This document shows positions 1 through 6,734 of a DNA stretch of 8,974 nucleotides, piece by piece. Every line of letters begins with the position of its first letter. Position 1 is the stretch's first letter. The notes beneath the pieces were generated by a model. That model was not told the origin of the DNA, made no database searches, and saw only the letters and a list, made by a program, of their open reading frames with translations. The position numbers and the translations under genes were made by a program. Source of the stretch: Halanaerobium sp. (lineage in GTDB: Bacteria; Bacillota; Halanaerobiia; Halanaerobiales; Halanaerobiaceae); the NCBI GenBank assembly GCA_003070825.1, contig QBLP01000057.1, positions 1 through 8,974 of the forward strand, read 5' to 3'.

Positions 1-10
1 AGATTTAATA

Positions 11-16
11 TATAAT
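11..16 (+). promoter_or_regulatory. Possible -10 box for the GH3 gene
   Basis: A perfect TATAAT hexamer lies 33 bp before the GH3 start codon. This would place a transcript start near position 23 and give a short leader. The matching -35 box and any operator would fall before position 1 and cannot be seen. The surroundings are very AT-rich (a second TATA-like run at 19-25), so a chance match is quite possible. Confidence 0.35.
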
Positions 17-33
17 TGTATATAAATTGGTAA

Positions 34-42
34 AGAAGGGGG
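34..42 (+). promoter_or_regulatory. Ribosome binding site of the GH3 gene
   Basis: AGAAGGGGG ends 7 bases before the ATG at 50. It is a strong purine-rich Shine-Dalgarno match at good spacing, and it supports that ATG as the start. Confidence 0.75.
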
Positions 43-49
43 TAGAATA

Positions 50-2281
50 ATGAAGGGGAATATAGATGAACTAATAAAAGAATTAAGCTTAAAAGAAAAA
101 GCTTCATTGCTTTCAGGTGGAGATGTCTGGCAGACTGAAGCAGTTGCCAGGCTGGATATTCCGGCAATATTTTTAGTTGATGGACCACATGGAGTTCGTT
201 ATGTTGCTGACAGGCATCATGCGGATCCTGCCAAAAAAGCTACCTGTTTTCCAACAGCTGTCAATCTGGCAGCAAGCTGGGATTTAGAACTGATAAAAAA
301 AGTTGCGGCTGCTCTTGCTGAAGAATCAAAAGCCCGAGGTGTTGATATACTTTTGGGTCCGGGGATCAATATGAAGCGCTCTCCACTTGGGGGCAGAAAT
401 TTTGAATATTTTTCTGAAGATCCATTCTTAAGTGCTGAACTGGCGATTGCTTTTATTAAAAAAGTTCAGAATAAAGGAATTGGAACCTCGCTAAAGCATT
501 ATGCTGCCAATAATCAGGAATACAAACGTTTTTCCATTGATGCTCAGATTGACGAAAGGCCCCTGAGGGAAATTTATCTGGCAGCATTCGAAAAAGTTGT
601 CAAAAAAGCTAATCCCTGGACGATAATGGCTGCCTATAACCAGATCAATGGAGATTTTGCCACTGAAAATAAATACTTACTGCAGGATATCCTCCGGGAT
701 CAATGGGGATATGATAATCTGATTATTTCCGACTGGTGGGCTATTCATGATAGAGTTAAAGCTCTAAAAGCTGGACTTGATCTTGAGATGCCTGGTGCAG
801 ATCCCGTTAATGATCAAAAAATTGTGGATGCTGTTGAAGCTGGAGAGTTGAGTCAGGAAATAGTTGATGAGTCAGCAGCAAGAGTTTTAGATTTGATTTT
901 AAAGGCTCAGGAGACTGAAAAAAATACTGAACTGCCGGCAGAAGAACACCATCAGCTGGCAAAAGAAATTGCTGCAGACACAATTATTCTGCTTAAAAAC
1001 CAGGGAGATTTACTGCCGCTGACCGAAGCGAAAATTGCTGAAAAGGAATCGCTGCTGGTGGTGGGGGAGCTGGCCCAGGAGGTTCGCTATCAGGGTATTG
1101 GTAGTTCACAGGTTAATCCTACCAGACTGGATAATCATTATCAGGCTTTAGAAGATAAATTTGCAGAGGAGCTCGCAGTTCATTATACTCCCGGCTATAG
1201 TTCGGAGGCCGAAGCAGAGGAAAATGAGAACTTAAGAGAAAAAGCGCTGAGAGAAGCTGAAAATAAAGATTATGTAATTATTTATGCCGGTCTACCGGAT
1301 AAGGTTGAGGCTGAAGGCTATGACCGCAAAGATATGCAGCTGCCTGAAGAGCAGAATCAGCTGATTAAGGAACTGGCAAAGGTCAATCCCAATATCATAG
1401 TTGTTTTAAATAATGGTGCGCCTGTCGAAATAAGGCAGTGGCTTGATAATGTATCTGCTGTAATAGAAGCCGGTTTGCCGGGGCAGGCTGGAGCTTTAGC
1501 ACTGGCTGAAATAATTGCAGGAGAAGTTAGTCCTTCTGCAAAGCTGGCCGAAAGCTATCCCTTAAAACTGGAAGATAATCCTTCTTACCTTGATTTTCCG
1601 GGCAGTAATGGCACTGTACGATATGGAGAAGGAATTTATATTGGCTACCGCTATTATGATAAAAAGAAAATGGATGTTCTTTTTCCCTTTGGTTTTGGAC
1701 TTTCCTATACAGAGTTTGCTTATCGGGCTCTGGAGGCTCCCGATTATCTGGCAGAAGGAGAAAAATTAAAGTTAAAAGTTTTAATAGAAAATACAGGCCA
1801 GTTTACAGCTAAGGAGGTTGTGCAGCTGTATATTTCTCAAAGCAGTCCCGCACTGGAACGACCACCAAAAGAACTCAAGGGATTTGCAAAAATTGAGCTT
1901 GAACCCGGCGAAAAGGAATGGCTGGAGCTGGAACTAGATTATCAGGATTTAGCCTATTATCACCCGGATGCTGGCTGGATAGTTGAAGAAGATCAGTATA
2001 AAATAATGATTGGTGCTTCTTCAAGAGATATTAAATTCACAGAAGAGATTCAGGTTGAAAGCTCTTTTAAACTTAAAGATTTAACAGCCAAGTCTCCTTT
2101 TGAAGACTGGCTTGCTGATCCTCTGGGCAAAAAAGCAGTCGAAGAAGTTTTAAGCCAGGAAGAAATTAAAGAAATTGGATTTTTTAAAGCCTGGCCGATT
2201 TATAGACTCCATTTCTTCGCTGCAGATCAGGTTAGCTTGGAAGATATAGAAGATATTTTAGATATTTATCAGGATTTATAG
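50..2281 (+). CDS. Glycoside hydrolase family 3, beta-glucosidase type (cytoplasmic)
   Basis: This 743-residue protein is a retaining exo-acting beta-glycosidase that releases terminal beta-linked sugars, most likely glucose, from short oligosaccharides. Seen in sequence: the N-terminal TIM-barrel domain (about 1-285) has the substrate-binding DGPHG segment (44-48), K149-H150 in LKHYAANNQE, and the family signature IISDWW with D228 as the expected nucleophile. The alpha/beta sandwich domain (about 310-550) carries EGYDR (422-426), where E422 is the likely acid/base. It is followed by the FPFGFGLSYTEF block (545-556). A fibronectin-III-like domain covers about 565-670, and a short extension reaches 743. 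Length and order match clostridial three-domain beta-glucosidases. There is no signal peptide, so it should act in the cytoplasm on imported sugar. It lies 90 bp before the GH2 gene on the same strand and may be co-transcribed with it. Beta-xylosidase or mixed specificity cannot be excluded. Confidence 0.93.
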   Translation: MKGNIDELIKELSLKEKASLLSGGDVWQTEAVARLDIPAIFLVDGPHGVRYVADRHHADPAKKATCFPTAVNLAASWDLELIKKVAAALAEESKARGVDILLGPGINMKRSPLGGRNFEYFSEDPFLSAELAIAFIKKVQNKGIGTSLKHYAANNQEYKRFSIDAQIDERPLREIYLAAFEKVVKKANPWTIMAAYNQINGDFATENKYLLQDILRDQWGYDNLIISDWWAIHDRVKALKAGLDLEMPGADPVNDQKIVDAVEAGELSQEIVDESAARVLDLILKAQETEKNTELPAEEHHQLAKEIAADTIILLKNQGDLLPLTEAKIAEKESLLVVGELAQEVRYQGIGSSQVNPTRLDNHYQALEDKFAEELAVHYTPGYSSEAEAEENENLREKALREAENKDYVIIYAGLPDKVEAEGYDRKDMQLPEEQNQLIKELAKVNPNIIVVLNNGAPVEIRQWLDNVSAVIEAGLPGQAGALALAEIIAGEVSPSAKLAESYPLKLEDNPSYLDFPGSNGTVRYGEGIYIGYRYYDKKKMDVLFPFGFGLSYTEFAYRALEAPDYLAEGEKLKLKVLIENTGQFTAKEVVQLYISQSSPALERPPKELKGFAKIELEPGEKEWLELELDYQDLAYYHPDAGWIVEEDQYKIMIGASSRDIKFTEEIQVESSFKLKDLTAKSPFEDWLADPLGKKAVEEVLSQEEIKEIGFFKAWPIYRLHFFAADQVSLEDIEDILDIYQDL

Positions 2282-2315
2282 ATTTTTGTATTTGACAAAA
2301 ATTATTGTAGAGTTG

Positions 2316-2337
2316 GGCCGGGAGTGTTTCTCCGGCC
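2316..2337 (+). terminator. Bulged GC-rich hairpin between the GH3 and GH2 genes
   Basis: GGCC (2316-2319) and GGAG (2321-2324) pair with GGCC (2334-2337) and CTCC (2330-2333) around a 5-base loop. G2320 is bulged. The 8-pair stem is almost all GC in AT-rich DNA. It starts 34 bases after the GH3 stop. No T-run follows (the next bases are TGGCCTTCTT), so it is a weak terminator at best. It could instead pause polymerase or protect a 3' end, separating GH3 from GH2 expression. Confidence 0.45.
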
Positions 2338-2358
2338 TGGCCTTCTTAAAAAATTAAA

Positions 2359-2367
2359 AGAGGTGAG
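2359..2367 (+). promoter_or_regulatory. Ribosome binding site of the GH2 gene
   Basis: AGAGGTGAG lies 4 bases before the ATG at 2372. It is a good Shine-Dalgarno sequence and fixes that start. I found no convincing promoter of its own in the 90-bp gap. Confidence 0.7.
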
Positions 2368-2371
2368 TTAA

Positions 2372-5300
2372 ATGAGAGAATGGGAAGATCCAAATATTTA
2401 TGCAGTTAATAAGCGTCTCCCCCATGCAAACCGTATTTTCTTTTTAGATCAGGAAACTCTGACTGATTATAATTTTCAATCTTTAAATGGGGAGTGGGAT
2501 TTTAAATACCTGCAGAATCATAATACATATCAGCTGGATTTTTACAGAAAAGATTTTTCTACTTTAGATTGGGATAAGATTACAGTTCCTTCTAACTGGC
2601 AGCTGGAAGGTTATGATAGACCACATTATACCAATGTTAATTATCCTTTTCCGGTAGAACCGCCTAAAGTTCCTTCCGAAAATCCAGCCGGGCTTTACCG
2701 CAGAGAGTTTTATTTGAGTCCTGACCTGGAGGGAGAGCAGAACTTAATCCGTTTTGAGGGCGTTGATTCAGCCTTTTATCTCTGGCTTAATGGCGAGTAT
2801 ATTGGTTACAGTCAGGGGAGCAGGCTGGCAGCAGAGTTTGATTTAACTGAGCATTTAAATTATGGAGGTCAAAATCTGCTTGCAGTTAAAGTTATTAAGT
2901 GGTCAGATGGAAGTTATTTAGAGGACCAGGATATGTGGTGGCTGAGCGGAATTTATCGTGATGTATACCTTTATTCTCAACCTTTTTTTCAAATTGAAGA
3001 TTTTAAAATTGAAAGTGAATTTAAAAGAAAGCAGGAGCTGGGAATTTTAAATTGTGATTTTGAGGTGCTTTCCTACCAGGAATATATTCCTGAGGGTTCA
3101 CAGATTAAAATTGCTCTCTATGATCAGGGAGTAAGAGCAGCAGCTGAAACTATTGACTTACCGGAGCTGAAACAAAAAAGACTGAATAAGTTTAAGACAG
3201 AACTGGAGATTGCTGAACCTGCTGCCTGGTCAGCAGAAAATCCATACCTTTACCAGCTGGAGATTAAGCTTTTAAATCCAGCCGGAGAAAAAATTCAGAC
3301 TATCAGGCAGAAGGCTGCTTTTAGAACAGTTGAAATCAAAGACGCTCAGCTGCTGGTCAACGGTAAGACAGTGATGATTAGAGGAGTTAACCGGCATGAT
3401 TTCGATCCTGATCTCGGCAGAGCAGTCAGCCGCGAAAAAATGGAAGAAGATATTTTACTAATGAAAAAACATAATATCAATGCTGTCCGTACAGCCCACT
3501 ATCCAAACCATCCTTATTTTTATGAACTCTGTGATAAACATGGACTTTATGTGCTGGCTGAAACCGATATAGAATGTCACGGGATGGAGCCAGTTGGTCG
3601 CTGGGATGAACTGGCTGACTCAGAGGATTGGCGGGGAGCTTTTCTGGACAGAATGGAAAGAATGGTTGAGCATTATAAAAATCATCCTTCAATAATCATC
3701 TGGTCTTTAGGTAATGAGTCCGGTTTTGGTGATAACCACCGCAGTATGGCAGAGTTAACCCGCAGACTGGATCCAACAAGGCCAATCCACTATGAGGGTG
3801 ACCGCAAGCAGGAAGTTGCAGACATTATTGGTCCGATGTATCCGACAATTAAGAAGACTGCAGAACTGGCTCAAAAAAGAGAAAAACCGGTCATCTTATG
3901 TGAATATGCTCATGCGATGGGTAACGGCCCCGGTGAACTAAAAGAGTACTGGGATGTATTTTATAAATATCCGTCAGCTCAGGGAGGATTTATCTGGGAC
4001 TGGCTGGATCAGGGAATAGCTGTTGAAAATTCAGCTGGAGAGATCTGTTATACTTATGGTGGCGATTTTGGTGACCAGCCAAATGATAAGAACTTTAACA
4101 TCAATGGCCTGGTATTTCCTGACCGCACTCCTTCTCCCGGTTTAACTGAATATAAATATGTAATGGCTCCTTTTAAAATTTGTGATTTTAATTTTAAAGA
4201 GGCTAAAGTTAAAATAGAGAATCAATTTGATTTTATCGACAGCTCAGATTATAAGCTGAACTGGGAAGTAAAAACTGGTGGGATTGTCATTGAAAGCGGC
4301 AGTCAGAAGTTTGAGCTTCAAGCTGGAGAAACTGGGGAGTTTAGAGTTGAAGGACTGAAGCTAGATGACCTGGAATTAATAATTGAAGAGAAGGGAAGAG
4401 AGATCGAGGATAATCTGCCTGCAGACAGCTATCTCAGTTTTTCTATAGTTTTAAACAATAAAAGCAGCTGGGCAGAAGCCGGTCACGAGATAACATTTAA
4501 ACAGTTTAAACTTCCTTTTATTTTTGATAGACTGTATCATCCTGCTCATAAACACTTAAAAAATAAAGCTCTAAGCCTAACAGAAAGCGATCTCTATATA
4601 AAAGTAGAGGGTAATGAGTTCAGTGTTTTCTTTGATAAGGCAAGCGGTAAGCTGAGTGAATATATTTACCGTGGTAAGAGTCTGATTGAGCGGGGACCGG
4701 AGTTGAGTTTCTGGCGGGCTCCTATCGATAATGATAATACTGATATTACTCATAACTATACTTCTGAGTGGAAAGAACAGGGAATCGATAAATTTAGGCA
4801 GCGCTTGGACGAAATAAAAGTTGTTGAAGCAGAAGAAAATTATGTACTGATCAAAAGCCTCTATACAATTGCGCCAGCTGCGAAAGATTTAATTATTAAG
4901 GCTGAACTGGATTATAAAATCTATGATAATGGTGAGGTAGAAATAGTTACAGCTGGAGAATTTAAAGATCAAAAAGATCATTCTCTACCCAGAATTGCGC
5001 TGGAGCTGGAATTAAGCCAGGATCTAGATAATCTAAGCTGGTTTGGTAGAGGACCGGGGGAATCCTATCCGGACAGCAAAAGAGCATCATATTTTGATCT
5101 CTTTACTAAAAAAGTGGGTGAACTTCATACTCCTTATGTTTATCCACAGGATAATGGTAATCGTTCGGACAATAAATGGTTGAAGTTGAATAATAAAGTA
5201 GGAGCTGGAATTGAGTTTTTTAATTCAAAAGAATTTGATTTTACCGCTCACTGTTACAGTAAAGCTGATCTGGAGATGGCCCACCATGATTGTGAGCTTC

Positions 5301-5446
5301 CGTTCCGGGATGAGATTTATCTGGAGCTAATTCATAAAAATCGTGGTCTCGGAAGTACATCCTGTGGTCCTAAGGCTTTAAAGAAATATGAATTAAGTGT
5401 AAAGGAATTCGAATTTGAGATTAACTTTAAAGGGATTGACTATTAA
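2372..5446 (+). CDS. lacZ: Glycoside hydrolase family 2, LacZ-type beta-galactosidase
   Basis: The protein has 1024 residues, almost the length of E. coli LacZ (1023), and should cleave terminal beta-galactosides such as lactose or galacto-oligosaccharides in the cytoplasm. Probable domain order: sugar-binding jelly roll (about 1-215), Ig-like domain, TIM barrel (about 325-625), second Ig-like domain, and the large C-terminal sandwich (about 745-1020). LacZ active-site residues are kept: D187 in YLEDQDMWW (LacZ D201), H342 in NRHDFDP (H357), H380 in PNHP (H391), E401 and H403 in ECHG (E416/H418), acid/base E449 in GNESG (E461), PMY (M502/Y503), nucleophile E511 in CEYAHAMGN (E537), and FNIN after GGDFGDQPND (F601/N604). 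Near the C-terminus STSCGP, with C998, stands where LacZ has W999; this variant occurs in other bacterial GH2 enzymes. There is no signal peptide. The catalytic family is certain; the natural substrate is less so. Confidence 0.94.
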   Translation: MREWEDPNIYAVNKRLPHANRIFFLDQETLTDYNFQSLNGEWDFKYLQNHNTYQLDFYRKDFSTLDWDKITVPSNWQLEGYDRPHYTNVNYPFPVEPPKVPSENPAGLYRREFYLSPDLEGEQNLIRFEGVDSAFYLWLNGEYIGYSQGSRLAAEFDLTEHLNYGGQNLLAVKVIKWSDGSYLEDQDMWWLSGIYRDVYLYSQPFFQIEDFKIESEFKRKQELGILNCDFEVLSYQEYIPEGSQIKIALYDQGVRAAAETIDLPELKQKRLNKFKTELEIAEPAAWSAENPYLYQLEIKLLNPAGEKIQTIRQKAAFRTVEIKDAQLLVNGKTVMIRGVNRHDFDPDLGRAVSREKMEEDILLMKKHNINAVRTAHYPNHPYFYELCDKHGLYVLAETDIECHGMEPVGRWDELADSEDWRGAFLDRMERMVEHYKNHPSIIIWSLGNESGFGDNHRSMAELTRRLDPTRPIHYEGDRKQEVADIIGPMYPTIKKTAELAQKREKPVILCEYAHAMGNGPGELKEYWDVFYKYPSAQGGFIWDWLDQGIAVENSAGEICYTYGGDFGDQPNDKNFNINGLVFPDRTPSPGLTEYKYVMAPFKICDFNFKEAKVKIENQFDFIDSSDYKLNWEVKTGGIVIESGSQKFELQAGETGEFRVEGLKLDDLELIIEEKGREIEDNLPADSYLSFSIVLNNKSSWAEAGHEITFKQFKLPFIFDRLYHPAHKHLKNKALSLTESDLYIKVEGNEFSVFFDKASGKLSEYIYRGKSLIERGPELSFWRAPIDNDNTDITHNYTSEWKEQGIDKFRQRLDEIKVVEAEENYVLIKSLYTIAPAAKDLIIKAELDYKIYDNGEVEIVTAGEFKDQKDHSLPRIALELELSQDLDNLSWFGRGPGESYPDSKRASYFDLFTKKVGELHTPYVYPQDNGNRSDNKWLKLNNKVGAGIEFFNSKEFDFTAHCYSKADLEMAHHDCELPFRDEIYLELIHKNRGLGSTSCGPKALKKYELSVKEFEFEINFKGIDY

Positions 5447-5454
5447 AATTAATC

Positions 5455-5492
5455 TGAACCTGGTTCAAATGAGCTTATTTGGACCAGGTTCA
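5455..5492. repeat. Near-perfect 16-pair inverted repeat after the GH2 gene
   Basis: The arms 5455-5470 and 5477-5492 pair over 16 positions (15 Watson-Crick plus one G-T) around the 6-base loop GAGCTT, 8 bp after the GH2 stop. As RNA this is a stable hairpin that would mark the end of the GH2 transcript. No T-run follows it on the + strand, so it is not a textbook intrinsic terminator. Each arm also holds its own dyad: TGAACCTGGTTCA (5455-5467) is a perfect odd palindrome, and TGGACCAGGTTCA (5480-5492) is one with a single mismatch. The centres are 25 bp apart. It could therefore be a pair of protein-binding sites. The terminator or 3'-stabiliser role seems more likely. Confidence 0.6.
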
Positions 5493-5531
5493 AAATACTA
5501 AGAATAAATTCAGAGAATTTGATATTTAATC

Positions 5532-5560
5532 TTGCAAATTGTATGAAAATTTGTTATTAT
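5532..5560 (+). promoter_or_regulatory. Sigma-A-type promoter of the LacI-family gene
   Basis: TTGCAA (5532-5537) and TATTAT (5555-5560) are separated by 17 bp and each match the consensus at 5 of 6 positions. Transcription would start near 5567, about 35 bases before the ATG at 5602. The operator-like dyad at 5572-5588 lies just after this start, the usual position for a repressor site. Confidence 0.7.
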
Positions 5561-5571
5561 ATAAATATGTT

Positions 5572-5588
5572 AATTTAAACGTTTTAAA
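5572..5588. promoter_or_regulatory. Operator-like dyad upstream of the LacI-family gene
   Basis: AATTTAAACGTTTTAAA has the core AAACGTTT centred on CG, with A/T-rich flanks. A central CG flanked by a dyad is the usual form of LacI-family operators. Read on the opposite strand, all 17 bases are identical to 6685-6701 upstream of the binding-protein gene. It lies between the promoter and the RBS of the regulator gene, so bound protein would block transcription: negative autoregulation (inference). It lacks the TG...CA ends of a CcpA cre site. Confidence 0.72.
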
Positions 5589-5594
5589 AGAGGG
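5589..5594 (+). promoter_or_regulatory. Ribosome binding site that decides the LacI start
   Basis: AGAGGG lies 7 bases before ATG 5602. The frame is open upstream to a TTG at 5539. That longer start would put the promoter and operator inside the coding region and add 21 residues unlike any LacI N-terminus, so 5602 is preferred. Confidence 0.7.
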
Positions 5595-5601
5595 CGATTA
5601 T

Positions 5602-6606
5602 ATGGCTGTAACTTTAAATGATATTGCCAGAAAAGCAGGAGTTTCACTGGCAACTGTCTCACTAGCACTAAATGACAGTAACAAAGTAAATAAAGATACC
5701 AAAATTAGAATTAAAGAAATAGCAGATGAACTAAACTATGTCCCCAATGCGAGGGCTAGAGCACTGGTAAAAAAGTCAACTAAAACTATTGGACTGGTTA
5801 TACCTGAGGTGGTTAACCCTTTCTTTGCCGAGCTGGCTCAGGCGATTAAGGATTATGTGCGCAGTCAGGACTTTAATGTTATTTTGTGCAGTACTGACTA
5901 TCAGAGTGAAGAAGAATTAAGGTATATCAATATGTTTCGCTCTGGCCAGGTTGATGGTGCAATATTTGCCTGTGTAGGAGATATGATGGCTCAGCACAAC
6001 GAATTGATTATCAAACTGGTTGAAGAAAATATACCAGTTATTTATGTTGACCGTGATGGAGTAGATCATGATTTGATTCCAGTTGTTAAAAGTGATGTTT
6101 ACCATGCTGCTTATCAGGCAGCAGATTATTTGATTTCACTTGGCCACCGCGAACTTGCTTTTGCTGGTCAGAGTGTAGAAAGATTAAATGGTTTTAAAAG
6201 CGCTTTAATGAAGCATGGACTGGAGCTTAAAGAAGAAAATATTTACTATGATTATTTAAGAATGGAAGGTGGCTACACAGTTGGCGAAAAAATAGCTGCC
6301 AGAGCCAATAAACCAGAGGCTGTAGTTTGTTTAAATGATGAAATGGCGATTGGTGTAATTCAGGCTTTAATTGCTGAGAAAGTTAAAGTTCCAGAAGATA
6401 TATCTGTAGTTGGAATTGATAATATTAAAATGGCAAATTTCTATAATCCCTCTCTGACTACAGTTAATATACCGGTCAGTCAGATGGGAGATAAAGCAGC
6501 AGAAATACTGCTTAAGAGAATAGCTGGAGAAACTCTTAGTCCAAAAGAAAAGTTTTTTATCTTTCCTACAGAATTGGTAATTAGAGATTCTAGTCGGAAA
6601 GCTTAG
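5602..6606 (+). CDS. LacI/GalR-family transcriptional regulator
   Basis: This 334-residue repressor-type regulator probably responds to a sugar taken up or released by this locus. The N-terminal helix-turn-helix (about 4-24) reads LNDIARKAGVSLATVSLALN. The hinge helix YVPNARARALVKK (46-58) contains L55, the leucine that in this family wedges into the central CG step of the operator. The rest (about 62-334) is the periplasmic-binding-protein-like effector and dimer domain. It includes VVNPFFAELAQ (70-80), the effector-domain block NDEMAIGVIQAL (245-256), VVGIDN (269-274) and the closing LVIRDSS (325-331). The length is typical and no key part is missing. The gene sits between the hydrolase genes and the transporter genes, and has its own promoter and an operator-like dyad. 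The matching dyad before the binding-protein gene makes that operon its likely second target. The effector is unknown. Confidence 0.93.
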   Translation: MAVTLNDIARKAGVSLATVSLALNDSNKVNKDTKIRIKEIADELNYVPNARARALVKKSTKTIGLVIPEVVNPFFAELAQAIKDYVRSQDFNVILCSTDYQSEEELRYINMFRSGQVDGAIFACVGDMMAQHNELIIKLVEENIPVIYVDRDGVDHDLIPVVKSDVYHAAYQAADYLISLGHRELAFAGQSVERLNGFKSALMKHGLELKEENIYYDYLRMEGGYTVGEKIAARANKPEAVVCLNDEMAIGVIQALIAEKVKVPEDISVVGIDNIKMANFYNPSLTTVNIPVSQMGDKAAEILLKRIAGETLSPKEKFFIFPTELVIRDSSRKA

Positions 6607-6631
6607 CTAAAATAAAAGCTCCAGAAATTTA

Positions 6632-6660
6632 CAAGTACCCGGTACTTAAGTTGGTACTTG
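6632..6660. repeat. GTAC repeat cluster and inverted repeat before the binding-protein gene
   Basis: Three related arms occur in 29 bp: CAAGTACC (6632-6639), GGTACTT (6641-6647) and GGTACTTG (6653-6660). The first and second form a 15-bp palindrome with a single central C (6633-6647). The first and third form an 8-pair perfect inverted repeat with a 13-base interior. The second and third are direct repeats 12 bp apart. There is no T-run behind it, so a terminator for the upstream regulator gene is unlikely. The spacing suits a second DNA-binding protein, perhaps an activator close to the -35 region of the transporter promoter. That role is inferred only from the repeat pattern. Confidence 0.5.
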
Positions 6661-6679
6661 AGAGGAGGGATATTTTAAA
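6651..6679 (+). promoter_or_regulatory. Candidate promoter of the transporter operon
   Basis: TTGGTA (6651-6656) and TTTAAA (6674-6679), spaced 17 bp, each match consensus at 4 of 6 positions. The transcript start would be near 6686, inside the operator-like dyad. This is a weak match in AT-rich DNA. TATTTT at 6671-6676 is an alternative -10. A promoter is expected somewhere in this gap, but its exact place is uncertain. Confidence 0.3.
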
Positions 6680-6681
6680 GC

Positions 6682-6702
6682 AAATTTAAAACGTTTAAAT
6701 TT
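6682..6702. promoter_or_regulatory. Operator-like dyad upstream of the transporter operon
   Basis: The perfect 9-bp arms AAATTTAAA (6682-6690) and TTTAAATTT (6694-6702) flank a central ACG. The inner 17 bp (6685-6701) are identical, in inverse orientation, to the dyad before the LacI-family gene at 5572-5588. Two identical CG-centred dyads flanking a LacI-family gene are the classic sign of a local repressor controlling itself and its neighbours. The site lies 32 bp before the binding-protein ATG. Confidence 0.72.
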
Positions 6703-6715
6703 AGGTTTTAAAATC

Positions 6716-6724
6716 AAAAGGGGG
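6716..6724 (+). promoter_or_regulatory. Ribosome binding site of the binding-protein gene
   Basis: AAAAGGGGG ends 10 bases before ATG 6735, slightly long but workable. It supports this start, from which a proper signal peptide follows at once. Confidence 0.65.
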
Positions 6725-6734
6725 TTATTTTTAA

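Noticed and set aside
2292..2297. Perfect TTGACA as a -35 box for the GH2 gene
   Set aside because: At 16-18 bp spacing the sequence is GGGCCG-like hairpin DNA with no -10 match.
3477..3692. 71-codon minus-strand frame inside the GH2 gene
   Set aside because: It lies opposite the most conserved part of the TIM barrel, resembles no known protein and has no independent signals: a shadow of the real gene.
5572..5588. CcpA cre site (global catabolite control)
   Set aside because: The dyad has a central CG but lacks the conserved TG...CA ends of cre, and the same sequence recurs only beside this local regulator.
5539..5601. Longer LacI-family reading frame starting at TTG 5539
   Set aside because: It would overlap the promoter -10 box and the operator, has no RBS, and adds 21 residues before the standard LacI N-terminus. 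ATG 5602 has a good RBS.
5917..6105. 62-codon minus-strand frame inside the LacI-family gene
   Set aside because: Shadow frame antisense to a well-supported gene, with low-complexity Asn/Ile composition.
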